64,000 nucleotides of DNA from Gordonia amarae NBRC 15530 (GCF_000241345.1 NZ_BAED01000059.1:62001-126000), one strand, 5' to 3'; counted from the stretch's first letter, positions 1-10,631 are shown. The notes: a model not told the origin generated them from the sequence alone. Translations and numbers: made by a program.

Positions 1-1
1 C

Positions 2-646
2 TTCGGTCATTCCTGCCTGCTGGTGGAACTCGACGGCACCCGGATCCTGTTCGACCCCGGCAACTTCTCCCACGGATTCGACGGCCTGACCGGCCTCGAC
101 GCGATCCTGGTGACCCATCAGCACCCCGACCACTGCGACGTCGCGCGCCTGCCCGATCTCGTGGCCGCCAACCCCGGCGCGGTGCTGTACGCCGACCCGC
201 AGACCACCGCCCAGCTCACCCGCGACAACGTCGCCGGAACCTGGACCGCCGCGAGCGCGGGCGACCAGGTTTCGGTGGGTGCGGTGTCGGTCCGCGTGAC
301 CGGCGGCCGGCACGCCGTCATCCACCCCGAACTCCCCGTCATCGACAACGTCGCCTACGTCCTCGACACCGCCGATTCGCGAGGCCGCTTCATGCACCCC
401 GGCGACTCGTTCTACATCCCGTTCGAGAAGATCGACGTCCTCGCCCTCCCGTCCGCCGCCCCGTGGATGAAACTCAGCGAATCCGTCGACTACCTGCGCG
501 CCATGGCCCCCCGCGTGGCCGTCCCCATCCACCAGGCGATCCTCTCGGACGCCGGCACCGGCATCCACTACGGCCGCCTCGCGGAGATGAAGGCCGACGC
601 CACCGAGTTCCGCGTCCTCGACAAGGAATCAGGAACAGACCTGTAA
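2..646 (+). CDS. MBL-fold metal-dependent hydrolase, 5' partial
   Basis: The reading frame is open to the left edge, so the N-terminus is missing. The first visible residues (FGHSCLLVE) are the usual start of the UlaG-like metallo-beta-lactamase family, so probably only a few residues are lost. The metal-binding signature THQHPDHCD is present near residue 37, followed by a downstream HPGDSF motif and a C-terminal HQ. These are the expected ligands for a binuclear metal centre. Members hydrolyse lactones, phosphodiesters or other esters in the cytoplasm, and the substrate cannot be told from sequence. A GTG at 23 could be mistaken for the start but lies inside the first conserved strand. The gene converges on the hisN-like gene across a large palindrome. 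Confidence 0.85.
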   Translation, partial: FGHSCLLVELDGTRILFDPGNFSHGFDGLTGLDAILVTHQHPDHCDVARLPDLVAANPGAVLYADPQTTAQLTRDNVAGTWTAASAGDQVSVGAVSVRVTGGRHAVIHPELPVIDNVAYVLDTADSRGRFMHPGDSFYIPFEKIDVLALPSAAPWMKLSESVDYLRAMAPRVAVPIHQAILSDAGTGIHYGRLAEMKADATEFRVLDKESGTDL

Positions 647-651
647 ACCTT

Positions 652-683
652 GCTGTCAGGTCCGGAATTCCGGAACTGACAGC
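652..683. terminator. Palindromic hairpin between convergent genes
   Basis: A 32-bp near-perfect palindrome: arms GCTGTCAG and CTGACAGC flank a central TCCGGAATTCCGGA, and the only mismatch is the pair 660/675. It sits six bases after the hydrolase stop and just beyond the 3' end of the oppositely oriented hisN-like gene. There is no long T-tract. It probably ends transcription from both sides, as U-tract-less hairpins are thought to do in GC-rich actinobacteria. Confidence 0.6.
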
Positions 684-695
684 TAGCTTTACGGG

Positions 696-1496
696 TTACG
701 GGGCGAGGGCGGACAGGACGGCGTCGTGGAGGTGACCGTTGGTGGCGACCGCATTGCCGCCGCCGGGGCCGGAGGTGCCGTCGAGGGCGGTGAACCGGCC
801 ACCGGCCTCGCGGACGATGATGTCGAGCGGGGCGAGATCCCACAGCGAGACCTCGGGTTCGCAGGCGATGTCGACGGCACCCTCGGCGACGAGGCAGTAA
901 CTGAAGAAGTCGCCGTAGGCGCGCACCCGCCACACCTCGTCGGTGAGGTCGAAGAACTTCTCGCGCAGGCCGCGTTCGGCCCAGCCTGAGATACTGGAGA
1001 ACGACAGCGACGACGACTCCAGATGTGCGACGCCCGACGCCGAGATGGCGTGCGCGGGCTGGTCGTCGAAGGCGACGAACGCGCCCTGGCCGGACCCGGC
1101 CCACCAGCGCCGGCGCAGCGCGGGCGCCGACACCACGCCGACGACGGGCACACCGTCGACGAGCAGCGCGATGAGGGTGGCCCACACCGGGACGCCGCGC
1201 ACGAAATTCTTGGTGCCGTCGATCGGGTCGATCACCCACTGCCGTCCCGACAGCACCGCGTCGCCCCCGAACTCCTCGCCGAGGATCTCATCGCCCGGCC
1301 GCATCGCCGCCAGCCGTTCCCGCACCAGCGCCTCGCACGCCAGGTCGGCGTCGGAGACGGGGGTGAGATCCGGTTTGTCGTCGACGCGCAGGTCGACGGC
1401 ACCAAACCGGCGCATCGTCAGCGCGTCGGCCGATTCGGCCAGCGACAGGGCGAGTTCGAGATCGTCGGCAATCGTGAAGGGATTCTCTGCAGGCAC
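696..1496 (-). CDS. hisN: Inositol-monophosphatase-family histidinol-phosphatase
   Basis: The 266-residue protein is a Mg-dependent phosphatase of the inositol monophosphatase superfamily. The metal and phosphate motifs are visible: GEE near residue 74, [12 protein letters not shown] at residues 87-98 (Asp90 and Asp93 are metal ligands) and WDLAPLDII near the C-terminus. In actinobacteria this subfamily includes HisN, which removes phosphate from L-histidinol phosphate in histidine synthesis, and that is the preferred role. Inositol-phosphate or other sugar-phosphate activity cannot be excluded. A longer frame runs upstream to 1811 but is low-complexity and antisense to the next gene. The GTG at 1496 gives the normal family length, so I chose it. 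It is divergent from the small membrane protein at 1530. Confidence 0.82.
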   Translation of the reverse strand: MPAENPFTIADDLELALSLAESADALTMRRFGAVDLRVDDKPDLTPVSDADLACEALVRERLAAMRPGDEILGEEFGGDAVLSGRQWVIDPIDGTKNFVRGVPVWATLIALLVDGVPVVGVVSAPALRRRWWAGSGQGAFVAFDDQPAHAISASGVAHLESSSLSFSSISGWAERGLREKFFDLTDEVWRVRAYGDFFSYCLVAEGAVDIACEPEVSLWDLAPLDIIVREAGGRFTALDGTSGPGGGNAVATNGHLHDAVLSALAP

Positions 1497-1529
1497 GGGG
1501 GCCAGCGTAGCGCCGGTAGGCTGGCGACC

Positions 1530-1895
1530 ATGCTTGAGTTCGTCTTCATCATCGTGCTCGTGGCCGTGCTCGTGATGTTGGTGATGCAGTGGCGGGGTGG
1601 ACGCGGCGGAAAGGGACTGTCGCAGGCCGCGGCCGCGCAGTACGTGCAGGGCACGTTCACAGTGACCGGTGTGTCCGAGCGGCCGGCTGAGACAGACAAG
1701 AACGGCGACAGCTACTGCACCATCTCGGGCACCATCACCGGTCCGCAGACCAACCCGACGGAGGTGTACGGGACGCTGGTCATCGGGGCGCTCGGGTCGT
1801 GGCCCCATCACGGTTCCGACATGCCGGTGATCTACAAACCGGGCAAGGCCGAGACGACGTGGCGGTTCGGGACCCTGGAGGAGCCGTCGGCGTAG
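1530..1895 (+). CDS. Small single-pass membrane protein, unknown function
   Basis: This 121-residue protein starts with a hydrophobic helix (residues 2-20, [20 protein letters not shown]) and continues with a basic glycine stretch and a compact, probably beta-rich, extracytoplasmic domain containing [11 protein letters not shown] do not recognise a characterised family. The ATG directly abuts the hydrophobic segment and the coding frame is long and clean, which supports a real gene. It lies between the hisN-like gene and prfB, and only 50 bases separate it from prfB. Upstream in-frame starts only read through antisense hisN and were rejected. Confidence 0.7.
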   Translation: MLEFVFIIVLVAVLVMLVMQWRGGRGGKGLSQAAAAQYVQGTFTVTGVSERPAETDKNGDSYCTISGTITGPQTNPTEVYGTLVIGALGSWPHHGSDMPVIYKPGKAETTWRFGTLEEPSA

Positions 1896-1945
1896 CCGGG
1901 CTGTGACCGCGGGGTCGTGACCGCGAGGCGGTACTCTGAAGAATT

Positions 1946-3061
<1,116 letters not shown>

Positions 3062-3066
3062 GCAGC

Positions 3067-4017
3067 ATGTTCGCTGACCTGGGGGCGGCGCCGTCGACGA
3101 CGGTCGCCGCGGCGACGGTGCCCTACCAGTCGCTGGTCGGGGACTGGTACCGGTGGCTGGCCACCGACGGTCTGTCGATCCTGCTGTGGATTCTGGGCGC
3201 GGCGATCGTCATCCGGTTCATCCGCTGGCTCGGCGAGCGGTACAGCGAGCGTTTCGAAGCGGAATTCGCCGGCAGCGACATGCTGGTGCGTTCGGAACGG
3301 TCCAAGCACATGCGCACGGTGATCCAGGTGATCAGCTGGACGTTGATCGTGCTCGTCGCGCTCATCGGTGGCCTGAAGATCCTGGGCATCATCAACGTGC
3401 CCATCACCAGCCTCGTCGGTCCCTCCGCGGTGATCGGCGCGGCGCTCGGTTTCGGCGCCCAGCGCGTGGTGCAGGACCTCCTCGCCGGATTCTTCGTGGT
3501 CACCGAGAAGCAATACGGATACGGCGACGTGGTCAACCTCGCGGTGACGGGCGGCGCCACCAAACAGGGCACCGTCGAGGACGTCACCCTGCGCGTGACC
3601 AAGCTGCGTACCAGCGACGGCGAGGTGGTGACCGTGCCCAACGGGCAGATCATCACCGCCACCAACCTGTCCAAGGACTGGGCGCGGGCCGTCGTCGACG
3701 TACCGGTCCCCGGTGAGGCCGACATCGCGCGCGTCACCGAGATCCTCGAGCAGGTGGGCGAACGGTTCTTCGACGACGAGCGCTGGCACAAGTATCTGCT
3801 CGACGCGCCGGCCCCGCTCGGGATCACCGACCTCGAACTCGACTCGCTCACCATCCGGATGGTGGCTCGCACCCTGCCCGGTCAGCAGTTCGCGGTCAGC
3901 CGCGCCCTGCGCAGCCGGATCGTGCGCGCGCTCGCGGCCGAAGGCATCAGCGTGCGCGAGGTACCCACGCACACCGCCCCTGCCGCGATCGGAGCTGCCG
4001 GCGAAGGAGGTGTGTAA
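3067..4017 (+). CDS. MscS-family mechanosensitive ion channel
   Basis: The protein (316 residues) is a small-conductance mechanosensitive channel homologue that would release solutes on hypo-osmotic shock. Two N-terminal membrane helices (about residues 37-55 and 79-100) precede the pore-lining segment GAALGFGAQRVVQDLLAGFF and the beta domain beginning GDVVNL with VEDVTLRVTKLR and VPNGQI, which are hallmark MscS positions. It begins five bases after prfB and stops three bases before the next gene, so it is probably co-transcribed with both. Confidence 0.93.
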   Translation: MFADLGAAPSTTVAAATVPYQSLVGDWYRWLATDGLSILLWILGAAIVIRFIRWLGERYSERFEAEFAGSDMLVRSERSKHMRTVIQVISWTLIVLVALIGGLKILGIINVPITSLVGPSAVIGAALGFGAQRVVQDLLAGFFVVTEKQYGYGDVVNLAVTGGATKQGTVEDVTLRVTKLRTSDGEVVTVPNGQIITATNLSKDWARAVVDVPVPGEADIARVTEILEQVGERFFDDERWHKYLLDAPAPLGITDLELDSLTIRMVARTLPGQQFAVSRALRSRIVRALAAEGISVREVPTHTAPAAIGAAGEGGV

Positions 4018-4020
4018 CCG

Positions 4021-4458
4021 ATGGGAGAAGACGGACCCAAGGTCATCTACCGCACCCGCATCCGGGTGCGCACCGCGATACTCGTGGCGGCGTTTCTGGT
4101 GCTGCTGGCGGTGTACGGCTACACATCGGAGCGGTACCCACCTGAGGAGAAGGCAGGTAGGCCGGTCAGCACCGTTCAGGAGCAGGCGAAGTCGACTCGC
4201 ACGCCGTCGTCGACGTCATCGACAAAGAGGACGTCGTCGACCACCGAGAGCAGCAGCGCCGGCGAAACCGAGGAGACCACCACCGACGAGGAGTCCTCGA
4301 CCGACACCACCGACACCTCGGACGAGACGCTGACGAGCACGGCCCGGCGGCCGAAGCTCACCACCACGTCGGTGCCCGGTATCCCGGTGCCGATCCCGCG
4401 GATCACCACCGAGGACGGGGACGAGACGACGACGGCCGAGGAATCATCAGCGCGGTAG
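4021..4458 (+). CDS. Ser/Thr/Glu-rich single-pass membrane protein
   Basis: The start has an excellent ribosome site (AAGGAGG) overlapping the end of the MscS gene. The 145-residue product has a basic N-terminus, one membrane helix at about residues 20-38 (AILVAAFLVLLAVYGY) and a long disordered Ser/Thr/Glu tail. Mycobacteria carry a low-complexity (proline-rich) membrane protein at the same place between the MscS-like gene and ftsE, so position is conserved better than sequence. No catalytic motif is seen. A role near the division or osmotic machinery is suggested only by the neighbours. Confidence 0.8.
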   Translation: MGEDGPKVIYRTRIRVRTAILVAAFLVLLAVYGYTSERYPPEEKAGRPVSTVQEQAKSTRTPSSTSSTKRTSSTTESSSAGETEETTTDEESSTDTTDTSDETLTSTARRPKLTTTSVPGIPVPIPRITTEDGDETTTAEESSAR

Positions 4459-4508
4459 TACGCGAGCCTGAGCGTTGTTCTCAGGGGCCGTGGCTACACT
4501 GACTTGCT

Positions 4509-5195
4509 GTGATCAAGCTGGAGAACGTCTCGATGAAATACAAGGCGTCGAGTCGGCCTGCGTTGTCGGGGCTCAATTTAGAGGTGGACAAAGGCGAATT
4601 CGCTTTCCTCATCGGGCCGTCCGGTTCGGGCAAGTCGACGTTTTTCCGTTTGCTCCTCAAGGAGGACAAGCCGACCACCGGCGAGGTGTTTGTCGGGGAG
4701 TATCACGTCAACCGGCTCAAGGCCCGGATGGTCCCCAGGCTGCGGCAGTCGGTGGGCTGTGTGTTCCAGGATTTCCGGCTGCTGCAGCAGAAGTCGGTGG
4801 CCGACAATGTGGCGTTCGCGCTCGAGGTGATCGGTAAGCAGCCACAGGTCATCCGCAAGGTGGTCCCCGAGGTGCTCGACTACGTGGGCCTGTCCGGCAA
4901 GGCCGACCGCATGCCCAACGAGCTCTCCGGTGGTGAGATGCAGCGCGTGGCCATCGCCCGCGCGATTGTCAACCGGCCGCTGGTGCTGCTCGCCGACGAG
5001 CCCACCGGAAACCTCGACCCGGAGACCAGCGAGGAGATCGTCGACGTCCTCGACCGGGTCAACCGGCGCGGCACCACGGTCCTGATGGCCACCCACGACC
5101 GGCACATCGTCGACGCGATGCGGCGGCGGGTCCTCGAATTCGACAGCGGGCATCTGGTCCGCAACGACGAACGCGGCGTGTACGGCATCGGCTGA
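4509..5195 (+). CDS. ftsE: Cell-division ATP-binding protein FtsE
   Basis: This is the cytoplasmic ATPase of the FtsEX complex, which couples septal peptidoglycan hydrolysis to division. The 228-residue protein has Walker [10 protein letters not shown] near residue 37, signature [15 protein letters not shown] near residue 138, Walker [14 protein letters not shown] and the switch His in ATHD. The start is GTG at 4509. FtsX follows after a 121-base gap in which I see no gene. Confidence 0.97.
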   Translation: MIKLENVSMKYKASSRPALSGLNLEVDKGEFAFLIGPSGSGKSTFFRLLLKEDKPTTGEVFVGEYHVNRLKARMVPRLRQSVGCVFQDFRLLQQKSVADNVAFALEVIGKQPQVIRKVVPEVLDYVGLSGKADRMPNELSGGEMQRVAIARAIVNRPLVLLADEPTGNLDPETSEEIVDVLDRVNRRGTTVLMATHDRHIVDAMRRRVLEFDSGHLVRNDERGVYGIG

Positions 5196-5316
5196 CCGCC
5201 TACCGGACCGCGTCAGCCCCGCACGCCGAGACTCCCTCGCGCGGTGCACGCGGCACCCGGCGACCACCTTCCGCCCAGCGGCACCCGACCCGGGGCCACC
5301 ACGACAACGGAGCACG

Positions 5317-6225
5317 ATGCGCGCGAACTTCATCTTCAGCGAGGTCCTCAACGGGCTGCGCCGCAACGTCACGATGACCATCGCCATGATCTTGACCACC
5401 GCCATCACCCTGGCGATGTTCGGCGGCGGTCTGCTGGTCATCCAGATGGCGGACAAGAGCCAGAAGATCTTCCTCGACCGCGTCGAGATGCAGTTCTTCA
5501 TGAACCTCGACGTGAGCAAGTCCGACCCCGACTGCCAGAAGGCCCCCTGCTCGACGCTGCGCACCGAACTGGAGAACGCGCAGGGCGTCGCGACCGTCAC
5601 CTACATCTCGCAGAAAGAGGCCTACGAGGCGTCGAAGGAGGCCTTCGCCGACAGCCCGGAGATCGCGGAGATGATCGACCCGTCGAGCACCCAGGCGGCG
5701 CTGCGGGTGCGGATGAAGGACGCGGACCGGTTCGGCGCGGTGCTCGACGAGTTCGCCGACCGTAAGGACCTCGGCGTCGACAGCGTGCTCGACCAGCGCG
5801 ACCTGGTCAAACGTATCTTCAGCGTGCTCGACGGCGCGCGCAACGCGGCGTTCGCGGTGGCGGTGGTCCTGGCGATCGCGGCGATGCTGTTGATCGTCAA
5901 CATGATTCAGATCGCGGCATTCACGCGGCGCACCGAGGTATCCATCATGCGCCTGGTGGGCGCCACCCGCTGGTACACCCAATTGCCCTTCCTGCTGGAG
6001 GCGGTGGTGGCCGCCCTGGCCGGCTCATTCCTGGCGATCGGCGGGCTGTTCGGGGCCAAGGCGCTGTTCTTCGACCGCGCCCTCGAAGACCTGTACGGCG
6101 TCAATATCCTTGCCCGCATCACCAATTCGGATGTGCTCGTGGTGTCGCCATGGCTCATCGCCGGCGGAATTCTGTTGGCCGGAATCACGTCGTATGTCAC
6201 GCTTCGTGTGTACGTCCGTGAGTGA
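5317..6225 (+). CDS. ftsX: Cell-division membrane protein FtsX
   Basis: FtsX is the transmembrane partner of FtsE and passes the ATPase signal to periplasmic or wall hydrolases. The 302-residue product has an N-terminal helix (about residues 20-44), an extracellular domain containing two cysteines (DCQKAPC) that may form a disulfide, and three C-terminal helices with the conserved RRTEVSIMRLVGAT loop. Mycobacterial FtsX has a similar Cys-containing loop that binds the hydrolase RipC. It ends in a TGA that runs into the smpB ribosome site. Confidence 0.96.
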   Translation: MRANFIFSEVLNGLRRNVTMTIAMILTTAITLAMFGGGLLVIQMADKSQKIFLDRVEMQFFMNLDVSKSDPDCQKAPCSTLRTELENAQGVATVTYISQKEAYEASKEAFADSPEIAEMIDPSSTQAALRVRMKDADRFGAVLDEFADRKDLGVDSVLDQRDLVKRIFSVLDGARNAAFAVAVVLAIAAMLLIVNMIQIAAFTRRTEVSIMRLVGATRWYTQLPFLLEAVVAALAGSFLAIGGLFGAKALFFDRALEDLYGVNILARITNSDVLVVSPWLIAGGILLAGITSYVTLRVYVRE

Positions 6226-6240
6226 GGAGGTGAAATAACC

Positions 6241-6714
6241 ATGCCCAAGGAGAAGGGTCGCAGCGTGATCGCGACCAACCGCAAGGCGCGGCACAACTAT
6301 GCCATCCTCGACACCTACGAGGCCGGTATCGCGCTCGTCGGCACCGAGGTGAAGGCGTTGCGCGACGGAAAGGCGTCGCTGGTCGACGCGTTCGCCACCG
6401 TCGACGATGGCGAGGTGTGGCTGCGCGGCCTCAACATCGCCGAATACGGTCACGGCTCGTGGACCAACCACGCACCCCGCCGTAACCGCAAACTGCTGCT
6501 GCACAGGCGCGAGATCGACAATCTGATCGGCAAGATCCGCGACGGCAACCTGACATTGGTCCCGCTGTCGCTGTACTTCAACGACGGTCGGGTCAAGGTC
6601 GAGCTGGCTTTGGCCCGCGGTAAGCAGGCCCACGACAAACGTCACGACCTCGCCAAACGAACCGCCCGGCGGGAAGTGGAGCGAGAGGTCGGCAGGCGCG
6701 TCAAGGGTATGTGA
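6241..6714 (+). CDS. smpB: SsrA-binding protein SmpB
   Basis: SmpB binds tmRNA and delivers it to stalled ribosomes for trans-translation. The 157-residue protein has the family start ([20 protein letters not shown]), GTEVKALR, and the basic C-terminal tail containing [16 protein letters not shown] that enters the mRNA channel. The ribosome site GAGGAGGTG precedes the ATG at a good distance. The partner tmRNA gene lies about 3.9 kb downstream on the same strand, separated by three unrelated genes. Confidence 0.97.
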   Translation: MPKEKGRSVIATNRKARHNYAILDTYEAGIALVGTEVKALRDGKASLVDAFATVDDGEVWLRGLNIAEYGHGSWTNHAPRRNRKLLLHRREIDNLIGKIRDGNLTLVPLSLYFNDGRVKVELALARGKQAHDKRHDLAKRTARREVEREVGRRVKGM

Positions 6715-6715
6715 G

Positions 6716-7993
6716 TTGAGACCGGACCACCGTCGTCGCCGTGGGTTGTGCGCCGCCGTCGCCGCGCTGGCGGTGGCGGCCCTCGCCGTCGGATGCACCG
6801 ATAGCCCCGAGGACCGGCTCGGCGGCGAACGACCCGCGATCGAGGGGGTGGCGCAGACCCCTCCGATGGGGTGGGACAGCGGTCCGTCGCTCGGGTGCAA
6901 GGTGTCCGAGGAGACTATCCGGCAGCAGGCCGACGCACTGGCGTCGTCCGGTCTGCGCGCCGCCGGCTACCGCTACGTGATCGTCGGCGACTGCTGGTCG
7001 GCCCGGGAGCGGGCCGCGGACGGCACTCTGCTTCCAGATCCGGTCCGCTTTCCGTCCGGGATGGCCGCGCTCGGCGAGTACCTGCACGCCAGGGGGCTGC
7101 TCTTCGGGTTGTCGTCGGCGGCCGGAACCCGCACCTGCGCGCAGCATTCGGGCCGCAGCGCGGGCAGCACCGGGAGCCTGGGCCATGAGTCCCGCGACGC
7201 CGCGACGTTCGCGGAGTGGGGTGTCGACTACCTTTCGTACGACTGGTGTTCGGGCCAGTCGGACCGTGGCGAGCAGATCGCCGCGTTCACCGCCATGCGC
7301 GATGCGCTGCGCGGGTTGCACACACCGATCGTGTACGCCATCAACCCCAATCGCGGGCTCGATGCCATCCGCCCCGGCAGTGACGCCTACTGGGGCGGGG
7401 TCGCCACGGTCACCAGGGTCACCGGGCCGACCGGTCCCGCGTGGTCCACCGCGGGTCGGGACAAGAAGGTGCAGGGCGTCGTCGAGGTGACCGATTCGCT
7501 CGCGCCGCTTGCCGGCCGGGTGCGGCCGGGCACCTACAACGATCCGGGCCTGCTCATGGTGGGACTTTCCGACGGGGCGGGCGATCTGACCGAATCCGAG
7601 CAGCGTACCCAGCTGTCGATGTGGGCGATGATGGCCGCACCGTTGATCCTCGGGGTCGATCTGACCTCGATGCCCGCGTCGGCGGCGCGGACGCTCACCA
7701 ATACCGCGATCGTGAGGATCGATCAGGATGAGCGGGTCAGTGCGGGTGCCCGCGTCGCGAACAATCCGGAGGTATGGTCGCGGGCCGTCGGGGACAAGGG
7801 CCTGGTGGTGTCGTTGACCAATCGCGGCAAGGCGCCCCGCAAGCTGTCGGTGGCGCTGAGCGACCTCGGGCTCAACGGTGACGCGACGGTCGCGGGCGTC
7901 GACGCCTGGACCGGTGAGCGGCATCAGGCGGTCAACGGCAGACTCACCGTCACCGTCGCCGCGCACGACACCGCCGTGCTCACCATCGTCTGA
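6716..7993 (+). CDS. GH27-type alpha-galactosidase-like lipoprotein
   Basis: This 425-residue enzyme belongs to glycoside hydrolase family 27. The N-terminus is a basic signal peptide ending in the lipobox LAVGC, so the mature protein should be anchored outside the membrane. PPMGWDSG opens the barrel. The YDWC sequence near residue 177 carries the expected nucleophile Asp (YDNC in most members), and TYNDPGLLMVG carries the expected acid/base Asp (usually WNDPDML). A C-terminal beta domain closes the protein. Alpha-galactosidase is the commonest activity, but alpha-N-acetylgalactosaminidase or arabinopyranosidase is possible. The TTG start lies one base after the smpB stop, suggesting coupling. 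Confidence 0.85.
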   Translation: MRPDHRRRRGLCAAVAALAVAALAVGCTDSPEDRLGGERPAIEGVAQTPPMGWDSGPSLGCKVSEETIRQQADALASSGLRAAGYRYVIVGDCWSARERAADGTLLPDPVRFPSGMAALGEYLHARGLLFGLSSAAGTRTCAQHSGRSAGSTGSLGHESRDAATFAEWGVDYLSYDWCSGQSDRGEQIAAFTAMRDALRGLHTPIVYAINPNRGLDAIRPGSDAYWGGVATVTRVTGPTGPAWSTAGRDKKVQGVVEVTDSLAPLAGRVRPGTYNDPGLLMVGLSDGAGDLTESEQRTQLSMWAMMAAPLILGVDLTSMPASAARTLTNTAIVRIDQDERVSAGARVANNPEVWSRAVGDKGLVVSLTNRGKAPRKLSVALSDLGLNGDATVAGVDAWTGERHQAVNGRLTVTVAAHDTAVLTIV

Positions 7994-8147
7994 CCTGAAC
8001 AGACGCTTAACTGATGTGCCACACCGGTTCGTGGCCGTGGGCCGATCATTTGCTTCGCCGACACCGCGGATAGGCCCGGCCCGGACCTGCTACCTTTCTC
8101 ACACTCGGCCCGCGGGGGGCCGCCCGCTTTTCGTGATCGGAGAAAAA

Positions 8148-9155
8148 GTGCGAGTGGTCCATTCCCCAAGAGCGCGTGGGGTGCGCGCGATGATCGTGGT
8201 CGCGGTGGCTGTGCTCGGTACGGTCACCGGATGCTCGGATGTGCTCTCATCCCAGGATGATTCGGCTTCACCACCGGGGGTCTCGGCGCCGGCCGACGGC
8301 GGCGGCCAGAATACGGACGGAGACCGCGGCCAGGACGATTCGGGATCGTCGAATGGAAATCCCGGTACCTGCCAAGGTGATTCGTGCCCGAAGCTGCCCA
8401 CGCCGTCGAGCACGTTCGAGGGCAGCGGCGTCACCGCCGACAACACCGACAAGACGGTGTCCCCGTACCTGGCCTCCCTGCTCGACGACCTGGATTCGGC
8501 GTGGGGTGCCTGGTTCACCGAACTCAACTGGGGCGATCCGTCTACGGGACGCAAACTCATCGAACCGGGCACCACCTACACCACCGACTGCACCAGCGAC
8601 GACAAGAAGATCGGCGAGATCTCCTCGGACCTGAAGAACGCGTTCTTCTGCGCCGTCGATACCCAGCCGAACGGCAAGGGCAAGCCCACCGAGGGCACGA
8701 TCATCCTGCCCGTCGAGACTTTCGCCGGGATCTGGAAGGGTGACGTGTTCGGGGCGTCGGTGCCGTCGGTGATCGTCGGTGACTTCACCGCCGCCACCGT
8801 GGTGGCGCACGAGTACGGCCACAACATCGTGTTCCGGATCGCGGACGCGCTCAAGATCCCGGAGAGTTCGTTCCCGCAGGGCAACAATCTGGAGCTGATC
8901 GCCGACTGCTTCGCCGGCAACTGGGCGGCAACGGTTTTCGACCGCGACGATTTGTCGCTGCGCAACATCCTGCAGGCCGCGACCCTGCTGCCGATCATCG
9001 GTGACACCGGCCCCGATCAGGGTCACGGCACCACACGCGAACGTGCGGCGGCGATCACCACGGGTCTGACGGGTAAGTCGCTGCCGACGTTCGAGCGCCG
9101 GGGCCAGCCGTCAGATTGCCTCGCCAAGTACTGGCCCGAACGGTTCTCCTCCTAG
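8148..9155 (+). CDS. Zinc metalloprotease-like lipoprotein (HEYGH)
   Basis: The 335-residue product is exported: a short basic N-terminus, hydrophobic core and lipobox TVTGC are followed by a disordered Ser/Gly/Asp linker (about residues 30-85). The globular part contains AHEYGHNIVF, the HExxH zinc motif, and NNLELIADCFAGNWAA, which supplies the third ligand Glu and the conserved ADC(F/Y)AG. This pattern fits the predicted neutral zinc metallopeptidase family (YpfJ-like). The start is a GTG with GGAG five bases upstream. Four cysteines in the mature domain could form disulfides. The substrate is unknown. Confidence 0.85.
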   Translation: MRVVHSPRARGVRAMIVVAVAVLGTVTGCSDVLSSQDDSASPPGVSAPADGGGQNTDGDRGQDDSGSSNGNPGTCQGDSCPKLPTPSSTFEGSGVTADNTDKTVSPYLASLLDDLDSAWGAWFTELNWGDPSTGRKLIEPGTTYTTDCTSDDKKIGEISSDLKNAFFCAVDTQPNGKGKPTEGTIILPVETFAGIWKGDVFGASVPSVIVGDFTAATVVAHEYGHNIVFRIADALKIPESSFPQGNNLELIADCFAGNWAATVFDRDDLSLRNILQAATLLPIIGDTGPDQGHGTTRERAAAITTGLTGKSLPTFERRGQPSDCLAKYWPERFSS

Positions 9156-9210
9156 AGCGAAAAGCAGGAGGGGGCGAAAGGCAGGAGGGGGTGGGCGAGC
9201 CGGGTCATGG

Positions 9211-9249
9211 CCGATCGCTCACCCGCCGGCGGCGACGGGGAGCGATCGG
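9211..9249. terminator. Hairpin between convergent genes
   Basis: The inverted arms CCGATCGCTC (9211-9220) and GAGCGATCGG (9240-9249) pair perfectly over 10 bp around a 19-base loop. The element lies between the converging metalloprotease and acyl-CoA dehydrogenase genes and has no T-tract. It is preceded by an imperfect direct repeat (GCAGGAGGGG at about 9168 and 9181). Confidence 0.5.
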
Positions 9250-9257
9250 TGCCTGGT

Positions 9258-10403
9258 TCACAACCCGAGGTCGCGTCCCACGATGTCCTTCATGATCTCG
9301 GTGGTGCCGCCGAAGATCGTCTGGATCCGGATGTCGGTGTACGCGCGGGCCACCCGGTACTCGTTCATGTACCCGTAGCCGCCGTGCAGCTGCAGGCAGG
9401 AGTCGATGACCTTCTTGCTCAGTTCGGTGCACCACCACTTGGCCTTGGATGCGTCCACGGCGGTGGCCTCACCGTCGAGCACGCCCTGCAGGCAGCGGTC
9501 GATGTAGGCCTGGGCGATGTCGAGTTCGGTGGCCATCTCGGCGATGGTGAACCGGTTGGCCTGGAACGTGCCGATCGGCTTGCCGAAGGCCTTGCGGTCC
9601 TTCACATACTGCACCGTCTCGTTGAAGATCGACCGGGCGATCGCGGTAGCGGTGATGGCGATCGACAGCCGCTCGGACGGCAGGTTGTGCATCAGGTGGT
9701 AGAAGCCGCGGTTCTCCTGGCCGAGCAGGTTGGCGACGGGCACCCGGACGTTGTCGAAGTGCAGTTCGGAGGTGTCCTGCGACTTGAGGCCCATCTTGTC
9801 GAGCTTGCGGCCCCGTTCGAAGCCCTCCATGCCGCGTTCGACGACGATCAGGGAAAACGCCTTATGCCCGGCGGCCGGGTCGGGATCGGTGCGGCACACC
9901 ACGATCACCAGGTCGGAGTTGATGCCCGAGGAGATGAAGGTCTTGCTGCCGTTGACGACGTAGTGGTCGCCGTCGCGGACGGCACTGGTCTTGATGCCCG
10001 CCAGATCGCTGCCGGCGCCCGGCTCGGTCATCGCGATGGCGCCGATGGTCTCGCCGGAGGCGAAGCCGGGCAGCCAGCGCTGCTTCTGCTCGTCGTTCGA
10101 CAGGGAGATGAAGTACGGGGTGACGACGTCGTTCTGCAGTGTGAAGGCAGGTGCGGTGGCGGCATCGGCCAGTTCCTCGGCCACGACGGCGTTGAAGCGG
10201 AAATCGTCGACGCCCGCGCCACCGAACTCCTCGGGCACGTTGAAACCGATGAGCCCGGCCTCGCCGGCTTTGCGATAGATCTCGCGGTCGACCTGCCCGG
10301 CGGCGATCCACTCACCGGCGTGCGGATTGATCTCCCTCTCGATGAACGCCCGCGCGGTCTGCCGGAACTGCTCATGCTCGGACTCGAAGATCGATCGCTT
10401 CAT
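9258..10403 (-). CDS. Acyl-CoA dehydrogenase, long-chain type
   Basis: The 381-residue flavoenzyme would oxidise an acyl-CoA to the trans-2-enoyl-CoA and pass electrons to ETF. FAD/substrate motifs include AMTEPGAGSDLAGIKT, the KTFISSG loop and RKAFGKPIGTFQ. At the position where medium- and short-chain enzymes carry the catalytic Glu (YEG), this protein has IFGGTTEIM. The likely base is instead the Glu in IFNETVQYV, as in long-chain and isovaleryl-CoA dehydrogenases. It stands alone, divergent from the tmRNA gene, so its pathway is not given by neighbours. Confidence 0.92.
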   Translation of the reverse strand: MKRSIFESEHEQFRQTARAFIEREINPHAGEWIAAGQVDREIYRKAGEAGLIGFNVPEEFGGAGVDDFRFNAVVAEELADAATAPAFTLQNDVVTPYFISLSNDEQKQRWLPGFASGETIGAIAMTEPGAGSDLAGIKTSAVRDGDHYVVNGSKTFISSGINSDLVIVVCRTDPDPAAGHKAFSLIVVERGMEGFERGRKLDKMGLKSQDTSELHFDNVRVPVANLLGQENRGFYHLMHNLPSERLSIAITATAIARSIFNETVQYVKDRKAFGKPIGTFQANRFTIAEMATELDIAQAYIDRCLQGVLDGEATAVDASKAKWWCTELSKKVIDSCLQLHGGYGYMNEYRVARAYTDIRIQTIFGGTTEIMKDIVGRDLGL

Positions 10404-10590
10404 CGTTCGTATACCTTCCGGTCATAGGTGTGTTGGCCGTAACACTACATCTCTACATGTCCCGCGGACCGAGCGATCGCTCGGGGTCGCGTTTCGCGTA
10501 TTTTCGCAGGTCATCAGCCGAACATGGCAACAAGGCGGCAGGTGCGGGGAGTGTGGAGAAAACAGGGATGAAAAGTTGCCGAGGTGTTGT

Positions 10591-10596
10591 TAGTAT
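10591..10596 (+). promoter_or_regulatory. Possible -10 element of the tmRNA promoter
   Basis: TAGTAT lies 36 bases upstream of the mature tmRNA 5' end, a plausible distance for a leader removed by RNase P. No good -35 sits 16-18 bases upstream, which is common in actinobacterial promoters. The call rests on the hexamer and its position alone. Confidence 0.35.
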
Positions 10597-10631
10597 CGAG
10601 TGCCCGCCGGGAAACCGGAGGGACCTGACTC

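Noticed and set aside
1497-1811. Longer hisN-like start at 1811
   Set aside because: The added residues lack conservation features and would be antisense to the small membrane protein gene.
9207-10427. 406-codon open frame on the plus strand
   Set aside because: It is fully antisense to the acyl-CoA dehydrogenase, has no family motif, and reflects high-GC codon bias.
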